Source: Acidobacteriota bacterium (GTDB lineage Bacteria; Acidobacteriota; Blastocatellia; Pyrinomonadales; Pyrinomonadaceae). From it: a DNA stretch of 64,000 nt. Of this stretch, positions 52,821 to 61,309 are shown piece by piece; position 1 is the stretch's first letter; each line of letters starts with the position of its first letter. The notes under the pieces were generated by a model. It worked only from the letters and a program-made list of their open reading frames with translations. It searched no databases and was not told the origin of the DNA. Both the position numbers and the translations under genes were made by a program. The stretch is from positions 1 to 64,000 of the forward strand of contig JAHBSJ010000006.1 in NCBI GenBank assembly GCA_019639155.1, read 5' to 3'.

Positions 52821-54131
52821 CTACCTCTCGTCGGAACTGGGAAAGATCTTTCCGGCTTGCTCGGGTGATATATTCACTCCAATAATTTCAAGAGCATTCG
52901 ACAAAACAACATCCCGCCGAGCAGAAATGTCCGATGCCGATGGCACAACGAACGAATCCGGAACAACTCCAACCTTTTCCAGGCTCCGCCCATCTTTCAT
53001 TATCAGATCGGCTACCGTAATACTTACGCCGAAAAAGATCACCGTATCCATTCCATGTTGGAGCGGGAAGAACCGCGACACCATTACCGCCCCTGCGGAA
53101 CGATCGCCAACAACGACCCCTCGTTCTTCAAGCTGCAAAACTCTTGAGAATATCTCTGAGGCCGACCCTGATTCACTATCGATCAATGCCAAAACATTTC
53201 CTGAATAGGCATCCTTGCCGCGGCCCCTTGCAATAAGATCTCGTTTTTCCGACCGACGCTTCTCATCCGCTATCTTGATGTCCCTGTTAAAAATATTCCC
53301 GACCAGCCGCTGCAGCATGTCAACTCGGCCTCCACCGTTGCCACGGAGGTCAAATATCACCGCCGGATGATTCCTCGCCCGTTTCATGATGTCATCAACA
53401 CGGCTTGGCTCGAGATTAAAACTCGGCATTTTCCAAATGAAGGCCTTATCGAACTTTTCTATTGTTAGATGTCGATCCTCGTTTCCACGGGATGTCTCAG
53501 ACTCTCGGATGAAATCGTATAGATCGCTGCCAGTTAGGTCTCTTAAAGGTTTTCCTCTTGTTATTTTAGGCCCAACGGCTAAAGAGATCTTTTTGCCGTC
53601 AGATTTGATTACCTCAACATTCAGAACTGGACGAGGACGCAAAGCGAAGACGTACCTCAGTTTCCAAAGATTGTCGCGATTTGGAGCGACATTCTCGATC
53701 GACCATAGCTCATCGCCGACCTTTAGACCCTTCGCCTCGGCATCGCTGTTCTTCTTTACCCTAATTACAAAGCACTTATCACCGGAGATCCGATAATCAA
53801 AACCATAGTCAATTTTGTTAATTCTTCCCGGCGGAACAAAAAACAGATGCGAGTCGTCGAGATCCATTAGAAACTGCGCGATGATCCCGCTAAGCTGCCC
53901 AACTGATTCTGCAGCAGCCATTTTGTCCGCAGCGGCCCTAAAGTGTTGCTCAAGATCAAAACCTTTGAATCCGGGATCATAGTAGTTCCTCTTTATTTCG
54001 TCTCGGATCATCGACAACATCGTTCGATGTCTTTGTTTCTCAAGTCCCAAAGATTGGGCGGCTGTCGGCCAACACCCAAATAGCGTGATGAATACAAACA
54101 ACAGTAAGGAACTTTTCATCAAATTGATCAT
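52821..54131 (-). CDS. S41-family peptidase, exported (paralogue 2)
   Basis: 436 residues with a signal peptide (SSLLLFVFITLFGCWPTAAQ). A helical lead, a PDZ domain (DAEAKGLKVGDELWSIENVAPNRDN), and then the tail-specific protease domain: VIFDLRGNGGGRVDMLQ and LIDSESGSASEIFSRVLQLEERGVVVGDRSAGAVM follow, with the nucleophile Ser in SGSASE. The Lys expected in C-terminal processing proteases (TfGKg) is missing: the site reads RSAGAVM, as in tricorn/IRBP-like S41B. It overlaps the upstream paralogue by 4 bp. Confidence 0.87.
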   Translation of the reverse strand: MINLMKSSLLLFVFITLFGCWPTAAQSLGLEKQRHRTMLSMIRDEIKRNYYDPGFKGFDLEQHFRAAADKMAAAESVGQLSGIIAQFLMDLDDSHLFFVPPGRINKIDYGFDYRISGDKCFVIRVKKNSDAEAKGLKVGDELWSIENVAPNRDNLWKLRYVFALRPRPVLNVEVIKSDGKKISLAVGPKITRGKPLRDLTGSDLYDFIRESETSRGNEDRHLTIEKFDKAFIWKMPSFNLEPSRVDDIMKRARNHPAVIFDLRGNGGGRVDMLQRLVGNIFNRDIKIADEKRRSEKRDLIARGRGKDAYSGNVLALIDSESGSASEIFSRVLQLEERGVVVGDRSAGAVMVSRFFPLQHGMDTVIFFGVSITVADLIMKDGRSLEKVGVVPDSFVVPSASDISARRDVVLSNALEIIGVNISPEQAGKIFPSSDER

Positions 54132-55420
54132 CTCGAACTCGGAAACATCGAACCTGCCTGCTCGGGTGTCATTGCAACCCCTACCATTTCCAACGCTTTT
54201 GACAGCACGACGTCACGCTTCGTTGCGATATCCGCTCCCGTCGGCAAAACTGTCACATCAGGATAAACACCGGCCTTCTCCAGGCTCTTGCCATCTTTCA
54301 TGATCAGGTCTGAAACCGTAATGCTAAGCCCATACAACACTCCTGTCTCCGCTCCGACCAACCGGTCGAATATCATCGATTTCATAACAGCGCCTGCGGT
54401 CCGCTCACCGATGACCTCGCCGCGTTTTTCCAATTGAACCACCCTAGCAAATATCTCTGACGCCGATCCGGAACCGCTATCGACCAGTACGATGAGCCTT
54501 CCCGAGAAAAGCGCCTTGCCCCGGGACTTTGCGATCACTTCTTTGGACTCTTTCCGTAATTTCTCTGTTCCGACGGCTATATCCTTGTCAAACATTGTTC
54601 CGATCAGTCGTAGGAGCATGTCCACCCGTCCGCCGCCATTGCCTCGCAGATCGAGGATCATCGTCTCTTTATCTTTAGCTCTTCCGACTATGCCTTCCGC
54701 CTGACTCGGCTCAATGCTAAATGACGGCATCCTCCAGATGAATACACCGGGGACCTTGTCGTGTATGAATTGCTGCTGCTCTTTCATCTGAGCCGCAACT
54801 GATTCGCGCCTCAAGGTGTTCAAATCGTCACCCTGGCCTCGAAATATCCGCCCCGGAGTCACGTCCGGGGGCACGCTTATCTCGACCTCCTTTCCGTCCG
54901 GCCTCGCAATACTGAGTTCGATCGCGGGTCCGGGATTCAGGATGAAGTAGAAATACCGCATCTGCCAAAGAGTCTCACGTGTTGGAGTAAAACTCTGAAA
55001 GGAGAGGATCTCGTCGCCGACTTTGAGACCAGATTTTTCAGCAGCGCTCTTTGGAACAACATTGGTCACAAAGCACTTGTCGCCAAACATCCTGAAATCA
55101 AAGCCATAATCAGTCTTGAAAGCCCTCTGCGGCGGGATATAGAAAAGATGAGAATCGTCAAAATCAAGAAGAAATTGTGCGATTATGCCGTTGATCTGAC
55201 CTATGGAATTCGCCGCCATGATCTTTTCAGAAGCAGTCTTGAAATTTGCTTCAATATCAATTCCTCTGAGGTTCGGATCATAATAATGCTTTTTCACATC
55301 ATCTTTGATGAACCGCAGTATCGACCGATGACGATCTCTTTCAAACTTAATATTTTGACCGAAAACCGCAGGCCCGGAAGATAACAAAAGTAACACTAAT
55401 GCAGCGATCACTAACCTCAT
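54128..55420 (-). CDS. S41-family peptidase, exported (paralogue 1)
   Basis: 430 residues from ATG 55420, with GGGGGA 8 bp upstream; a GTG at 55423 is an alternative. The signal peptide is LVIAALVLLLLSSGPAVFG. It has the same layout as the next gene: PDZ (SAAEKSGLKVGDEILSFQSFTP), MILDLRGNGGGRVDMLL, and VDSGSGSASEIFARVVQLEKRGEVIGERTAGAVM with the nucleophile Ser and no canonical Lys. The two proteins are clear tandem duplicates, close over their whole length. ATGA overlap with 52821-54131. Confidence 0.88.
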   Translation of the reverse strand: MRLVIAALVLLLLSSGPAVFGQNIKFERDRHRSILRFIKDDVKKHYYDPNLRGIDIEANFKTASEKIMAANSIGQINGIIAQFLLDFDDSHLFYIPPQRAFKTDYGFDFRMFGDKCFVTNVVPKSAAEKSGLKVGDEILSFQSFTPTRETLWQMRYFYFILNPGPAIELSIARPDGKEVEISVPPDVTPGRIFRGQGDDLNTLRRESVAAQMKEQQQFIHDKVPGVFIWRMPSFSIEPSQAEGIVGRAKDKETMILDLRGNGGGRVDMLLRLIGTMFDKDIAVGTEKLRKESKEVIAKSRGKALFSGRLIVLVDSGSGSASEIFARVVQLEKRGEVIGERTAGAVMKSMIFDRLVGAETGVLYGLSITVSDLIMKDGKSLEKAGVYPDVTVLPTGADIATKRDVVLSKALEMVGVAMTPEQAGSMFPSSR

Positions 55421-55450
55421 CACGATTCCCCCATCATTCTTTTCAACGAG

Positions 55451-55768
55451 CTATTCGTCCAGTTCGATATACATCCTCAGCAACGCCGTCGAAAACGTCT
55501 TGCCTTGCGCATCGGTCATCAAACTCAGCGTTCCGCCGCCGCCGAGCGAGCCATGCAATAAGAAATTGAGTGCTTCGAGGTTGGGTAATTCGAAACGTTC
55601 CACGTCGCCTTTGACCATATCACCGAAATGCTGTTTTACACGTTCTGCGGTGACTTCGCGAACAAGGATCGGGTAGTATTCCGGCTTCAAAGCGATCAGG
55701 CCGACGTTTGCGGTGTCGCCTTTGTCGCCCGATCGGGCGTGGGCGATATCAACAAGTTGCACTTTCAT
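55451..55768 (-). CDS. AtuA C-terminal domain protein (separately encoded)
   Basis: 105 residues from ATG 55768 (MKVQLVDIAHARSGDKGDTANVGLIALKPEYYPIL). In most AtuA proteins this segment is the C-terminal domain of a ~600-residue polypeptide; here it is a free gene on the opposite strand, about 5 kb from the N-terminal part (49190-50611). NFLLHGSLGGGGTLSLMTDAQGKTFSTALL is also typical. It presumably assembles with the AtuA N-terminal protein. It is 30 bp upstream of the S41 pair. Confidence 0.88.
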   Translation of the reverse strand: MKVQLVDIAHARSGDKGDTANVGLIALKPEYYPILVREVTAERVKQHFGDMVKGDVERFELPNLEALNFLLHGSLGGGGTLSLMTDAQGKTFSTALLRMYIELDE

Positions 55769-55832
55769 AACGAGATTATACACGAAGCACAATATGCGAA
55801 AAGAGGCCACGAATGCACAAATAACAGCTCCT

Positions 55833-56423
55833 TCATTCGTGCATCTGGGGCAAACGATGGATCGCTGCTGATAATGCAATATCGGCGATCTCGTCGATCA
55901 GACCAATTTTCAGAGCCCTTTCCGCATCGATCGGCGACGCCGTAAAGAACATCTCGCTCGCGTTCGCCGTACCGATCAACCGCGGCAGCCGCTGCGTTCC
56001 GCTCCAGCCGGTGATGATGCCGAGTCCTGCACCCGGATGACAGAATGTAGCGTTCGGCGATGCGATCCTTATGTCGCACGCGAGCGCCAGATCCAACGCG
56101 CCGCCGAAACAATGGCCGTTGATCGCGGCGATGACAAGCTGCGGCAGTTCGTCGATCTTGTGCATCAGCGATTGGCCGAGCCGAGCGAATTCGGGTGCTT
56201 CCTCCGCCGTTAATGCGCCGATCTCTTTCAGATTTGCACCGCTTGCGAAGGCATCGCCGCTGCCGGTGAAGATCACACGGCGCAACTCTCCCGACGCGAT
56301 CTCGCCAACGATCTCATGCAGGCGCTCGACGACCACGCGCGACAGCGGATTGCGTATCTCAGGCCGCGTAAACCGCACGATCAACGTGTCGTCGATGGAT
56401 TCCGTCGCCAAATTATCCGGCAT
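55833..56423 (-). CDS. Enoyl-CoA hydratase/isomerase family protein (short)
   Basis: 196 residues from ATG 56423 (MPDNLATESIDDTLIVRFTRPEIRNPLS). Crotonase motifs: TGSGDAFASGANLKEI, VIAAINGHCFGGALDLALACDIRIASPNATFCHPGAGLGIITGW. The C terminus stops near the point where the family's last three helices (trimerisation, about 50 residues) would follow, so it is short for a crotonase (usual 250-260). It may be a natural short form or a truncation. Confidence 0.85.
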   Translation of the reverse strand: MPDNLATESIDDTLIVRFTRPEIRNPLSRVVVERLHEIVGEIASGELRRVIFTGSGDAFASGANLKEIGALTAEEAPEFARLGQSLMHKIDELPQLVIAAINGHCFGGALDLALACDIRIASPNATFCHPGAGLGIITGWSGTQRLPRLIGTANASEMFFTASPIDAERALKIGLIDEIADIALSAAIHRLPQMHE

Positions 56424-56542
56424 AAAAGAAGATTTAACCACAGCGGGCACAGAGGTGAAAATAAATAGATCAAACGATCGGACGCTATCCGCATCATTAT
56501 ATTATCTCTGTGCCCTCTGTGTTTCTGTGGTAAATTCCAACT

Positions 56543-57157
56543 ATGCACTTCCGCACGAACAAAGCGCATCCGTGGCACGGCATTGAGATCGGCGACGACG
56601 CGCCCGATGAGGTTACGGTCTTCATCGAGATCGTTCCCGGCGACACCGTCAAATATGAGGTTGATAAAACGTCAGGGTATTTGATGATCGACCGGCCGCA
56701 GCAGTATTCGAACGTGCTGCCCTCGAATTACGGCTTTGTGCCGCAGACCTATTGCGGTGAAAAGATCGCTGAACTGGCCCGCTCTCAGACCGACATTGAG
56801 ATAACCGCGGGCGACGGCGATCCGCTGGATATTCTGGTTCTCAGCGAACATCACATCCCTCGCGGCGACATTATTTTGAAGGCCAAACCGATCGGCGGCT
56901 TTTGTCTGGTCGATCACGGTGAGGCAGACGACAAGATCGTCGCCGTGCTCAAAGGCGACAAGGTCTTCGGCCAATACAACGAGCTCGCAGAGCTTCCCGA
57001 AGGCATCCGCGAGCGTTTCGCACATTATTTTCTTACTTACAAAACTCTGCCCGGCCGCGAAAATGTATGCCGGATCGCGTATTCATATGGGCGCGGCGGG
57101 GCGCACGGCGTAATTGCGACAGCTATCGAAGACTACCGCGAACTGACCGCCGCTTAA
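56543..57157 (+). CDS. ppa: Inorganic pyrophosphatase (family I)
   Basis: 204 residues. Hydrolyses pyrophosphate. VTVFIEIVPGDTVKYEVDKTSGYLMIDRP holds the substrate Lys and Glu; NYGFVPQTYC and GDGDPLDILVLSEHHIPRGD contain the Asp triad that binds Mg; the tail YSYGRGGAHGVI is somewhat unusual. Family I length is normally about 175-200. Cytosolic. A divergent promoter region separates it from the crotonase gene. Confidence 0.94.
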   Translation: MHFRTNKAHPWHGIEIGDDAPDEVTVFIEIVPGDTVKYEVDKTSGYLMIDRPQQYSNVLPSNYGFVPQTYCGEKIAELARSQTDIEITAGDGDPLDILVLSEHHIPRGDIILKAKPIGGFCLVDHGEADDKIVAVLKGDKVFGQYNELAELPEGIRERFAHYFLTYKTLPGRENVCRIAYSYGRGGAHGVIATAIEDYRELTAA

Positions 57158-57177
57158 ACGGCGATCGGCTCTCCGTC

Positions 57178-57519
57178 TCAAAGCAAAGCCAGTTTCACGG
57201 CGATCGGCGCCAGGTGTTTGCCGGCCGTGCCTGCGGACTTGAGTGTAAAGACGGTGATCTTTGGTGCGGCTTTGAGCAGGACGGTCTTTGCGACCGGTTT
57301 TGCGACGTGTTTCGCTGTGAATTTCGTCGTTCCCCACGCGGCCTTGCCCGCTGACCTGACGACGACGAACGTCACCTTGCCGGTGCCTTCGAGGACGTTC
57401 TCGACGATGTTATCGTCGTCCGCACGCGGTTCTTTCGCGGTTTTTTGGCCGGATGCGGCCGCGTTGAACGCAAAAACGCATGCAGCGACGCAAACTGTCT
57501 TGAGCAGTATATTTTTCAT
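57178..57519 (-). CDS. Small secreted hypothetical protein
   Basis: 113 residues from ATG 57519 (MKNILLKTVCVAACVFAFNAAASGQ, a signal peptide). The mature part is Lys- and Val-rich with FVVVRSAGKAAWGTTKFTAKHVAKPVAKTVLLKAAPKITVFTL, a possible amphipathic or membrane-associated stretch. No family was recognised. It lies upstream of the second 21-bp array and converges on ppa. Confidence 0.55.
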   Translation of the reverse strand: MKNILLKTVCVAACVFAFNAAASGQKTAKEPRADDDNIVENVLEGTGKVTFVVVRSAGKAAWGTTKFTAKHVAKPVAKTVLLKAAPKITVFTLKSAGTAGKHLAPIAVKLALL

Positions 57520-57652
57520 GATGTTGTTGAGGTTTTCGCGGGAGCGAGGCGGGCCGAAAGGCTTCGGCAATTGAATTATATCCTGCGGACGGCGTTAATT
57601 GGAAGACTTTTTTCGTTCAGCAACGCGGAAATTTCAAAAAAACCGCTGCAAT

Positions 57653-57965
57653 TTCGTTCACACCGCTGTAAGCGCGAAAAAATCCACTGTAAGTCGCGTT
57701 CACACCGCTGCACGTCGCATTTTTCTCGCGGAAATTTCGTTCACACCGCTGCAAGCGCGAAAAAATCCACTGTAAGTCGCATTCACACCGCTGCACGTCG
57801 CAAAAAACTCACTGCAGCGTCGTTCGACAGGCTGCACGTCGCATATTTCTCGCGGAAATTCCGTTCACACCGCTGCACGCCGCAAAAAACTCACTGCAGC
57901 GTCGTTCGACAGGCTGCACGCCGCGTTCACACGCCTGCGTTCCGCATATTTTTCGCTGAAATATG
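57653..57965. repeat. Imperfect ~21-bp tandem array, about 15 units in higher-order groups
   Basis: Units such as TTCACACCGCTGCACG + TCGCA, AAAAATCCACTGTAAGTCGC, TTCGACAGGCTGCACG + TCGCA and TATTTCTCGCGGAAATTCCG follow one another at 20-21 bp. The ones starting TTCACACCGCTG recur at 57657, 57699, 57740 and 57782, that is every 41-42 bp. The stretch 57520-58104 has no supported gene. Confidence 0.85.
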
Positions 57966-58104
57966 GTCCGGCGGGAGCAGGGCCGCGTTCAAAGCCGGGG
58001 AAACATGAACGAAACACCGCCTCTGAGCTACAAAACAGTAGTTACGGCCCTGCTTGCGATGTTAAAACGCCCAATCGCCGGCAAAATCCGTAAATTCGCC
58101 CGCA

Positions 58105-59730
58105 TCACGGTTCGATCTGCGGCAAAACGAACGCTCCGATGTGCGGTTTTGATGTATTCAGGCACGTTTCGAGGGCGAGGATGAGCGATGAACGCGTCGT
58201 CTCGGGGGTTACGATCGCATCGACGAGGCCGCGTGCGGCGGCGTGTTTTGCGTCCAATTCACGGTCGTATGTTTCGCGCACCTTCTGCATTTCGGCCTCC
58301 AGCTCCGCAGAAGGCGGCTCGCCGGCGGCCTTCAGCTTTTCGAGCTGCGTCCCGAACATCGCCTGCACCGCGCTGTCGCCTTCCATCACGCCCATTCTTC
58401 CCGTCGGCAGCGTAAAGATAAAATCGGGGTCAAAACCCTGTCCCGCCATCGCATAATAGCCCGCACCGCTGGCGTGATTGATCGTCAGCACGATCTTCGG
58501 CACGGCGGCGGTCGCCATCGCCTCAACGAACCGCGCACCGGCGCGGATGATGCCGGAATGTTCCGCGTCCGCCCCGACCATGAATCCCGAGACGTCCTGC
58601 ACGAATAACAGCGGCACGCCGTGGCGATCGCAGTTCTCAATGAAATACGCCGTCTTTTCGGCCGATTCCGTGTAAACGATGCCGCCGAAACGCGGCGGTT
58701 CGCCGGGTCTTCCCTTTATCATTCCGCGGCTGTTCGCGATAACGCCGACCGTAATGCCGCCTATCCGAGCCGTGCCGCAGATCATCTCTTTCGCAAAGTC
58801 CGCCTGAAATTCTTCGAGGCTCTCGGCGTCCAAAAACGTCTGCAGAACGGCGTGCATGTCGTACGGAGCTTTGTGATCCTCCGGCAGAATGCTGTAAAGC
58901 TCCTCGCAGCCGTTCGCGGCGGCACGCGGTTCTGACATTGCGACCCGCGACGGCTCCTTCGCCGGTAATTCAGCCACTAATGCACGAATTTTCGCGATAC
59001 AATCTTCGTCATTCGCCGTCCGATAGTGCGCCACGCCCGAAACGGCGTTGTGCGTCATCGCACCGCCAAGCGTTTCGTTATCAATGGTTTGGCCGGTCGC
59101 ACCTTTCACCAGATTCGCTCCGCCGAGCCCCATGAAAGACGTTCCTTCGACCATCAGGATCACATCCGACAACGCCGGCAGATAAGCTCCGCCCGCGACG
59201 CACATGCCCATCACGGCAGCGATCTGCGGCACTTTCAGATACCGACGCATGATCGAATTGTAGTAAAAAATGCGTGCGGCTCCGTATTGGCCGGGGAAAA
59301 CGCCGCCTTGGTACGGCAGATTCACTCCCGCCGAATCCACAAGGTAAATTATCGGTACGCGATTGCGCATCGCAACCTCCTGAGCACGCAATATCTTGCG
59401 GATCGTCTCGGGATACCACGCACCGGCCTTTATCGTCGCGTCATTCGCCACAACTACGCATTCGCGGCCCAAAACCTTGCCGACAACGGTCACAACTGCG
59501 GCGGCCGGAGCCTGTCCGCCGTATTCGTCGTAAGCTACCAGCAGCCCGATCTCCTGCGAGAACGTATCGTCGTCAAGCAGCAGCTCGATACGTTCGCGCG
59601 CCGTCAATTTGCCCTGTTTGTGCAGTTTTTCGATCTTTTCCGGCCCGCCGCCGAGTTTTAGCGTCTCCTCAAGCTCCAAATACTCTGCGGTCAGGCTTCG
59701 CAGGCGTGAAATACCGTTCGTTGCGTCCAT
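58105..59730 (-). CDS. Acyl-CoA carboxylase, carboxyltransferase (beta) subunit
   Basis: 541 residues, methylcrotonyl-/geranyl-/propionyl-CoA carboxylase type. RIELLLDDDTFSQEIGLLVAYDEYGGQAPAA, VPIIYLVDSAGVNLPYQGGVFPGQYGAARIFYYNSIM, and MGMCVAGGAYLPALSDVILMVEGTSFMGLGGANLVKGATGQ; the second half has GGIVYTESAEKTAYFIENCDRHGVPLLFVQDVSGFMVG. It transfers CO2 from biotin to the acyl-CoA. With AtuA and the hydratases nearby, an Atu/Liu-type branched-acyl pathway is plausible. A biotin carboxylase subunit is not in the window. Confidence 0.92.
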   Translation of the reverse strand: MDATNGISRLRSLTAEYLELEETLKLGGGPEKIEKLHKQGKLTARERIELLLDDDTFSQEIGLLVAYDEYGGQAPAAAVVTVVGKVLGRECVVVANDATIKAGAWYPETIRKILRAQEVAMRNRVPIIYLVDSAGVNLPYQGGVFPGQYGAARIFYYNSIMRRYLKVPQIAAVMGMCVAGGAYLPALSDVILMVEGTSFMGLGGANLVKGATGQTIDNETLGGAMTHNAVSGVAHYRTANDEDCIAKIRALVAELPAKEPSRVAMSEPRAAANGCEELYSILPEDHKAPYDMHAVLQTFLDAESLEEFQADFAKEMICGTARIGGITVGVIANSRGMIKGRPGEPPRFGGIVYTESAEKTAYFIENCDRHGVPLLFVQDVSGFMVGADAEHSGIIRAGARFVEAMATAAVPKIVLTINHASGAGYYAMAGQGFDPDFIFTLPTGRMGVMEGDSAVQAMFGTQLEKLKAAGEPPSAELEAEMQKVRETYDRELDAKHAAARGLVDAIVTPETTRSSLILALETCLNTSKPHIGAFVLPQIEP

Positions 59731-59767
59731 AGATGTCTTCAGCAGGCTGTCAATCGAAATTATATAA

Positions 59768-59807
59768 CAAAAAGCCCCGCTTTCCCCTTTGCGGAGAAAG
59801 CAAGGCC
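59768..59807 (-). terminator. Terminator of the M12 protease gene
   Basis: Reading the minus strand, GGGCCTTGCTTTC pairs with GAAAGCGGGGC around a small loop, and TTTTTGTT follows. It lies 23 bp after the protease stop codon. Confidence 0.65.
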
Positions 59808-59829
59808 CGCTGAAATGCCGTTCAAAACG

Positions 59830-61308
59830 CTACTGGATGCGGAAATTGCTCAGGCTGGAATCCGAAACCGCCGTATTGTTGAGGCTTACGATGCGAATTC
59901 GGCCCTGCTGCGTCGGCTTGCCGAAAACACGAATGGCCTCCGAGCCATCGTTCGGCGTACTCGCAGCAACGGTCTCCCAATTGGTTCCGCCATCGCGTGA
60001 GAGCTCGATACGGACGTTGCCGGAGATATTATCCGATGTCCAATTGACGGTATGAGTCGCCATCCGACGCATAACACCGCCGCCGTTCATATTCGACAAC
60101 ATCACGTTTGAACCGCTGTAACGATAATTTGCGATCCAGTCCGCGGTGTTGTTTATCGAACGGGCATTGTCGCGTGCGTTCGCAATTCCGGTCGGCAAGC
60201 CTGCGTAAACGACGTCCGGATTCGAAAAATAAGGCGCGCGACTGCAGCCGTTGACGCAGGGATTCACATACGACATAACCGTCCGATACATGCCGTTATG
60301 CCAATGCCCGTAACTGTACGGATAGGTCGGGCCCGATCCGTTCTCCGGATTGTGCTGGCTGCCCATGTTATGTCCGAGTTCGTGAGCAAAGGTAAGGTTA
60401 CCCACGGCACACGTTCGAGCCGTCACAGAAAATCCGTTGTTCGGATTGCCGCCCGGAGCTCCCATCAGGTAGCCGATGCCGCACGCTTCGGCTGAATTCG
60501 TCAACATCGCGACCATATCCGCATTCGTGCTGTTTCTGAGCGTCGCCGTAGCGGGATCGTTGCGGAGATTAGAAAGCTCGCTGCTGAAACTGCCGGTCTC
60601 GTTCAATGCGGTCAGCTGAGCCCCGACAAGCCGCAATCGCTGCCGGATCTTGCTGTTGAAATAGGTTCCATTTGAAGCGTCGATCGCCTGCTGGGCAAAG
60701 GCTTGAGCCTGAGCATCGCCGCCGAGCGAGGTCCGCACCGATGCAGTGTAAACCACCAAAACGTCGATTCGATCACCCGAGTCCACCGTTGCTCCGGGCG
60801 TCTCGCGAATATATCCCGGCTCTCCCTTTACCTCGCCCGCGCATTCCGGGAACAACGCTCCATCAAGCTCCAAAAGAATATGCTTGTTCCCTTTCGGCAC
60901 GATCTCGTATGTCTTTTCAAAGGTAAAGATGCGGCCGGCAACGTAACCGCCTTTGAAGGTCAGCGTTATGTCACCGTCATATTCTCCGATCTTAGCCTTT
61001 CCGAACCAGCTTTGGTCGTCTAACGCCCTCGTTTCCAATACTTTTCGCTCCGCACGAAAGACCCTGCCGTCAAGAAGCGGTATGTCCAGACGCACCGAAC
61101 GGGCATATTCGGCCGCAGGACGGTCAAAAACTATCTCCGCTTCTTTGACAGCGGCTATTGATGTTCTCGCTTCCGGGGCAAGCCCTTCGGTTACATTGAT
61201 GATCCGAAACAAAGCAGGAGCTTGGCTCTGGCTTTTGCTCGAATTCCTTTGAGCGGAGATACCTAACGGGAGAGCAAAAAACGTCAAACAAACAATTAAT
61301 ATTTTCAT
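59830..61308 (-). CDS. Secreted reprolysin-like (M12B-type) zinc metalloprotease
   Basis: About 492 residues from ATG 61308 (MKILIVCLTFFALPLGISAQ, signal peptide); ATG 61323 overlaps the preceding gene. A propeptide-like region covers residues about 20-190 (APEARTSIAAVKEAEIVFDRPAAEY). The protease domain starts near RIDVLVVYTASVRTSL and has TFAHELGHNMGSQHNPENG (HExxHxxGxxH, catalytic Glu) and MSYVNPCVNGC (Met-turn). A C-terminal Ig/fibronectin-like domain (THTVNWTSDNISGNVRIELSRDGGTNW) closes it. It lies 1 bp after the ATP-grasp gene. Confidence 0.9.
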   Translation of the reverse strand: MKILIVCLTFFALPLGISAQRNSSKSQSQAPALFRIINVTEGLAPEARTSIAAVKEAEIVFDRPAAEYARSVRLDIPLLDGRVFRAERKVLETRALDDQSWFGKAKIGEYDGDITLTFKGGYVAGRIFTFEKTYEIVPKGNKHILLELDGALFPECAGEVKGEPGYIRETPGATVDSGDRIDVLVVYTASVRTSLGGDAQAQAFAQQAIDASNGTYFNSKIRQRLRLVGAQLTALNETGSFSSELSNLRNDPATATLRNSTNADMVAMLTNSAEACGIGYLMGAPGGNPNNGFSVTARTCAVGNLTFAHELGHNMGSQHNPENGSGPTYPYSYGHWHNGMYRTVMSYVNPCVNGCSRAPYFSNPDVVYAGLPTGIANARDNARSINNTADWIANYRYSGSNVMLSNMNGGGVMRRMATHTVNWTSDNISGNVRIELSRDGGTNWETVAASTPNDGSEAIRVFGKPTQQGRIRIVSLNNTAVSDSSLSNFRIQ

Positions 61309-61309
61309 T

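Noticed and set aside
57445..58008. 187-codon + strand frame through the second array
   Set aside because: It starts inside the opposite-strand secreted-protein gene and consists of repeat translation (FVHTAAS, SRIHTAARRK); no ribosome site.
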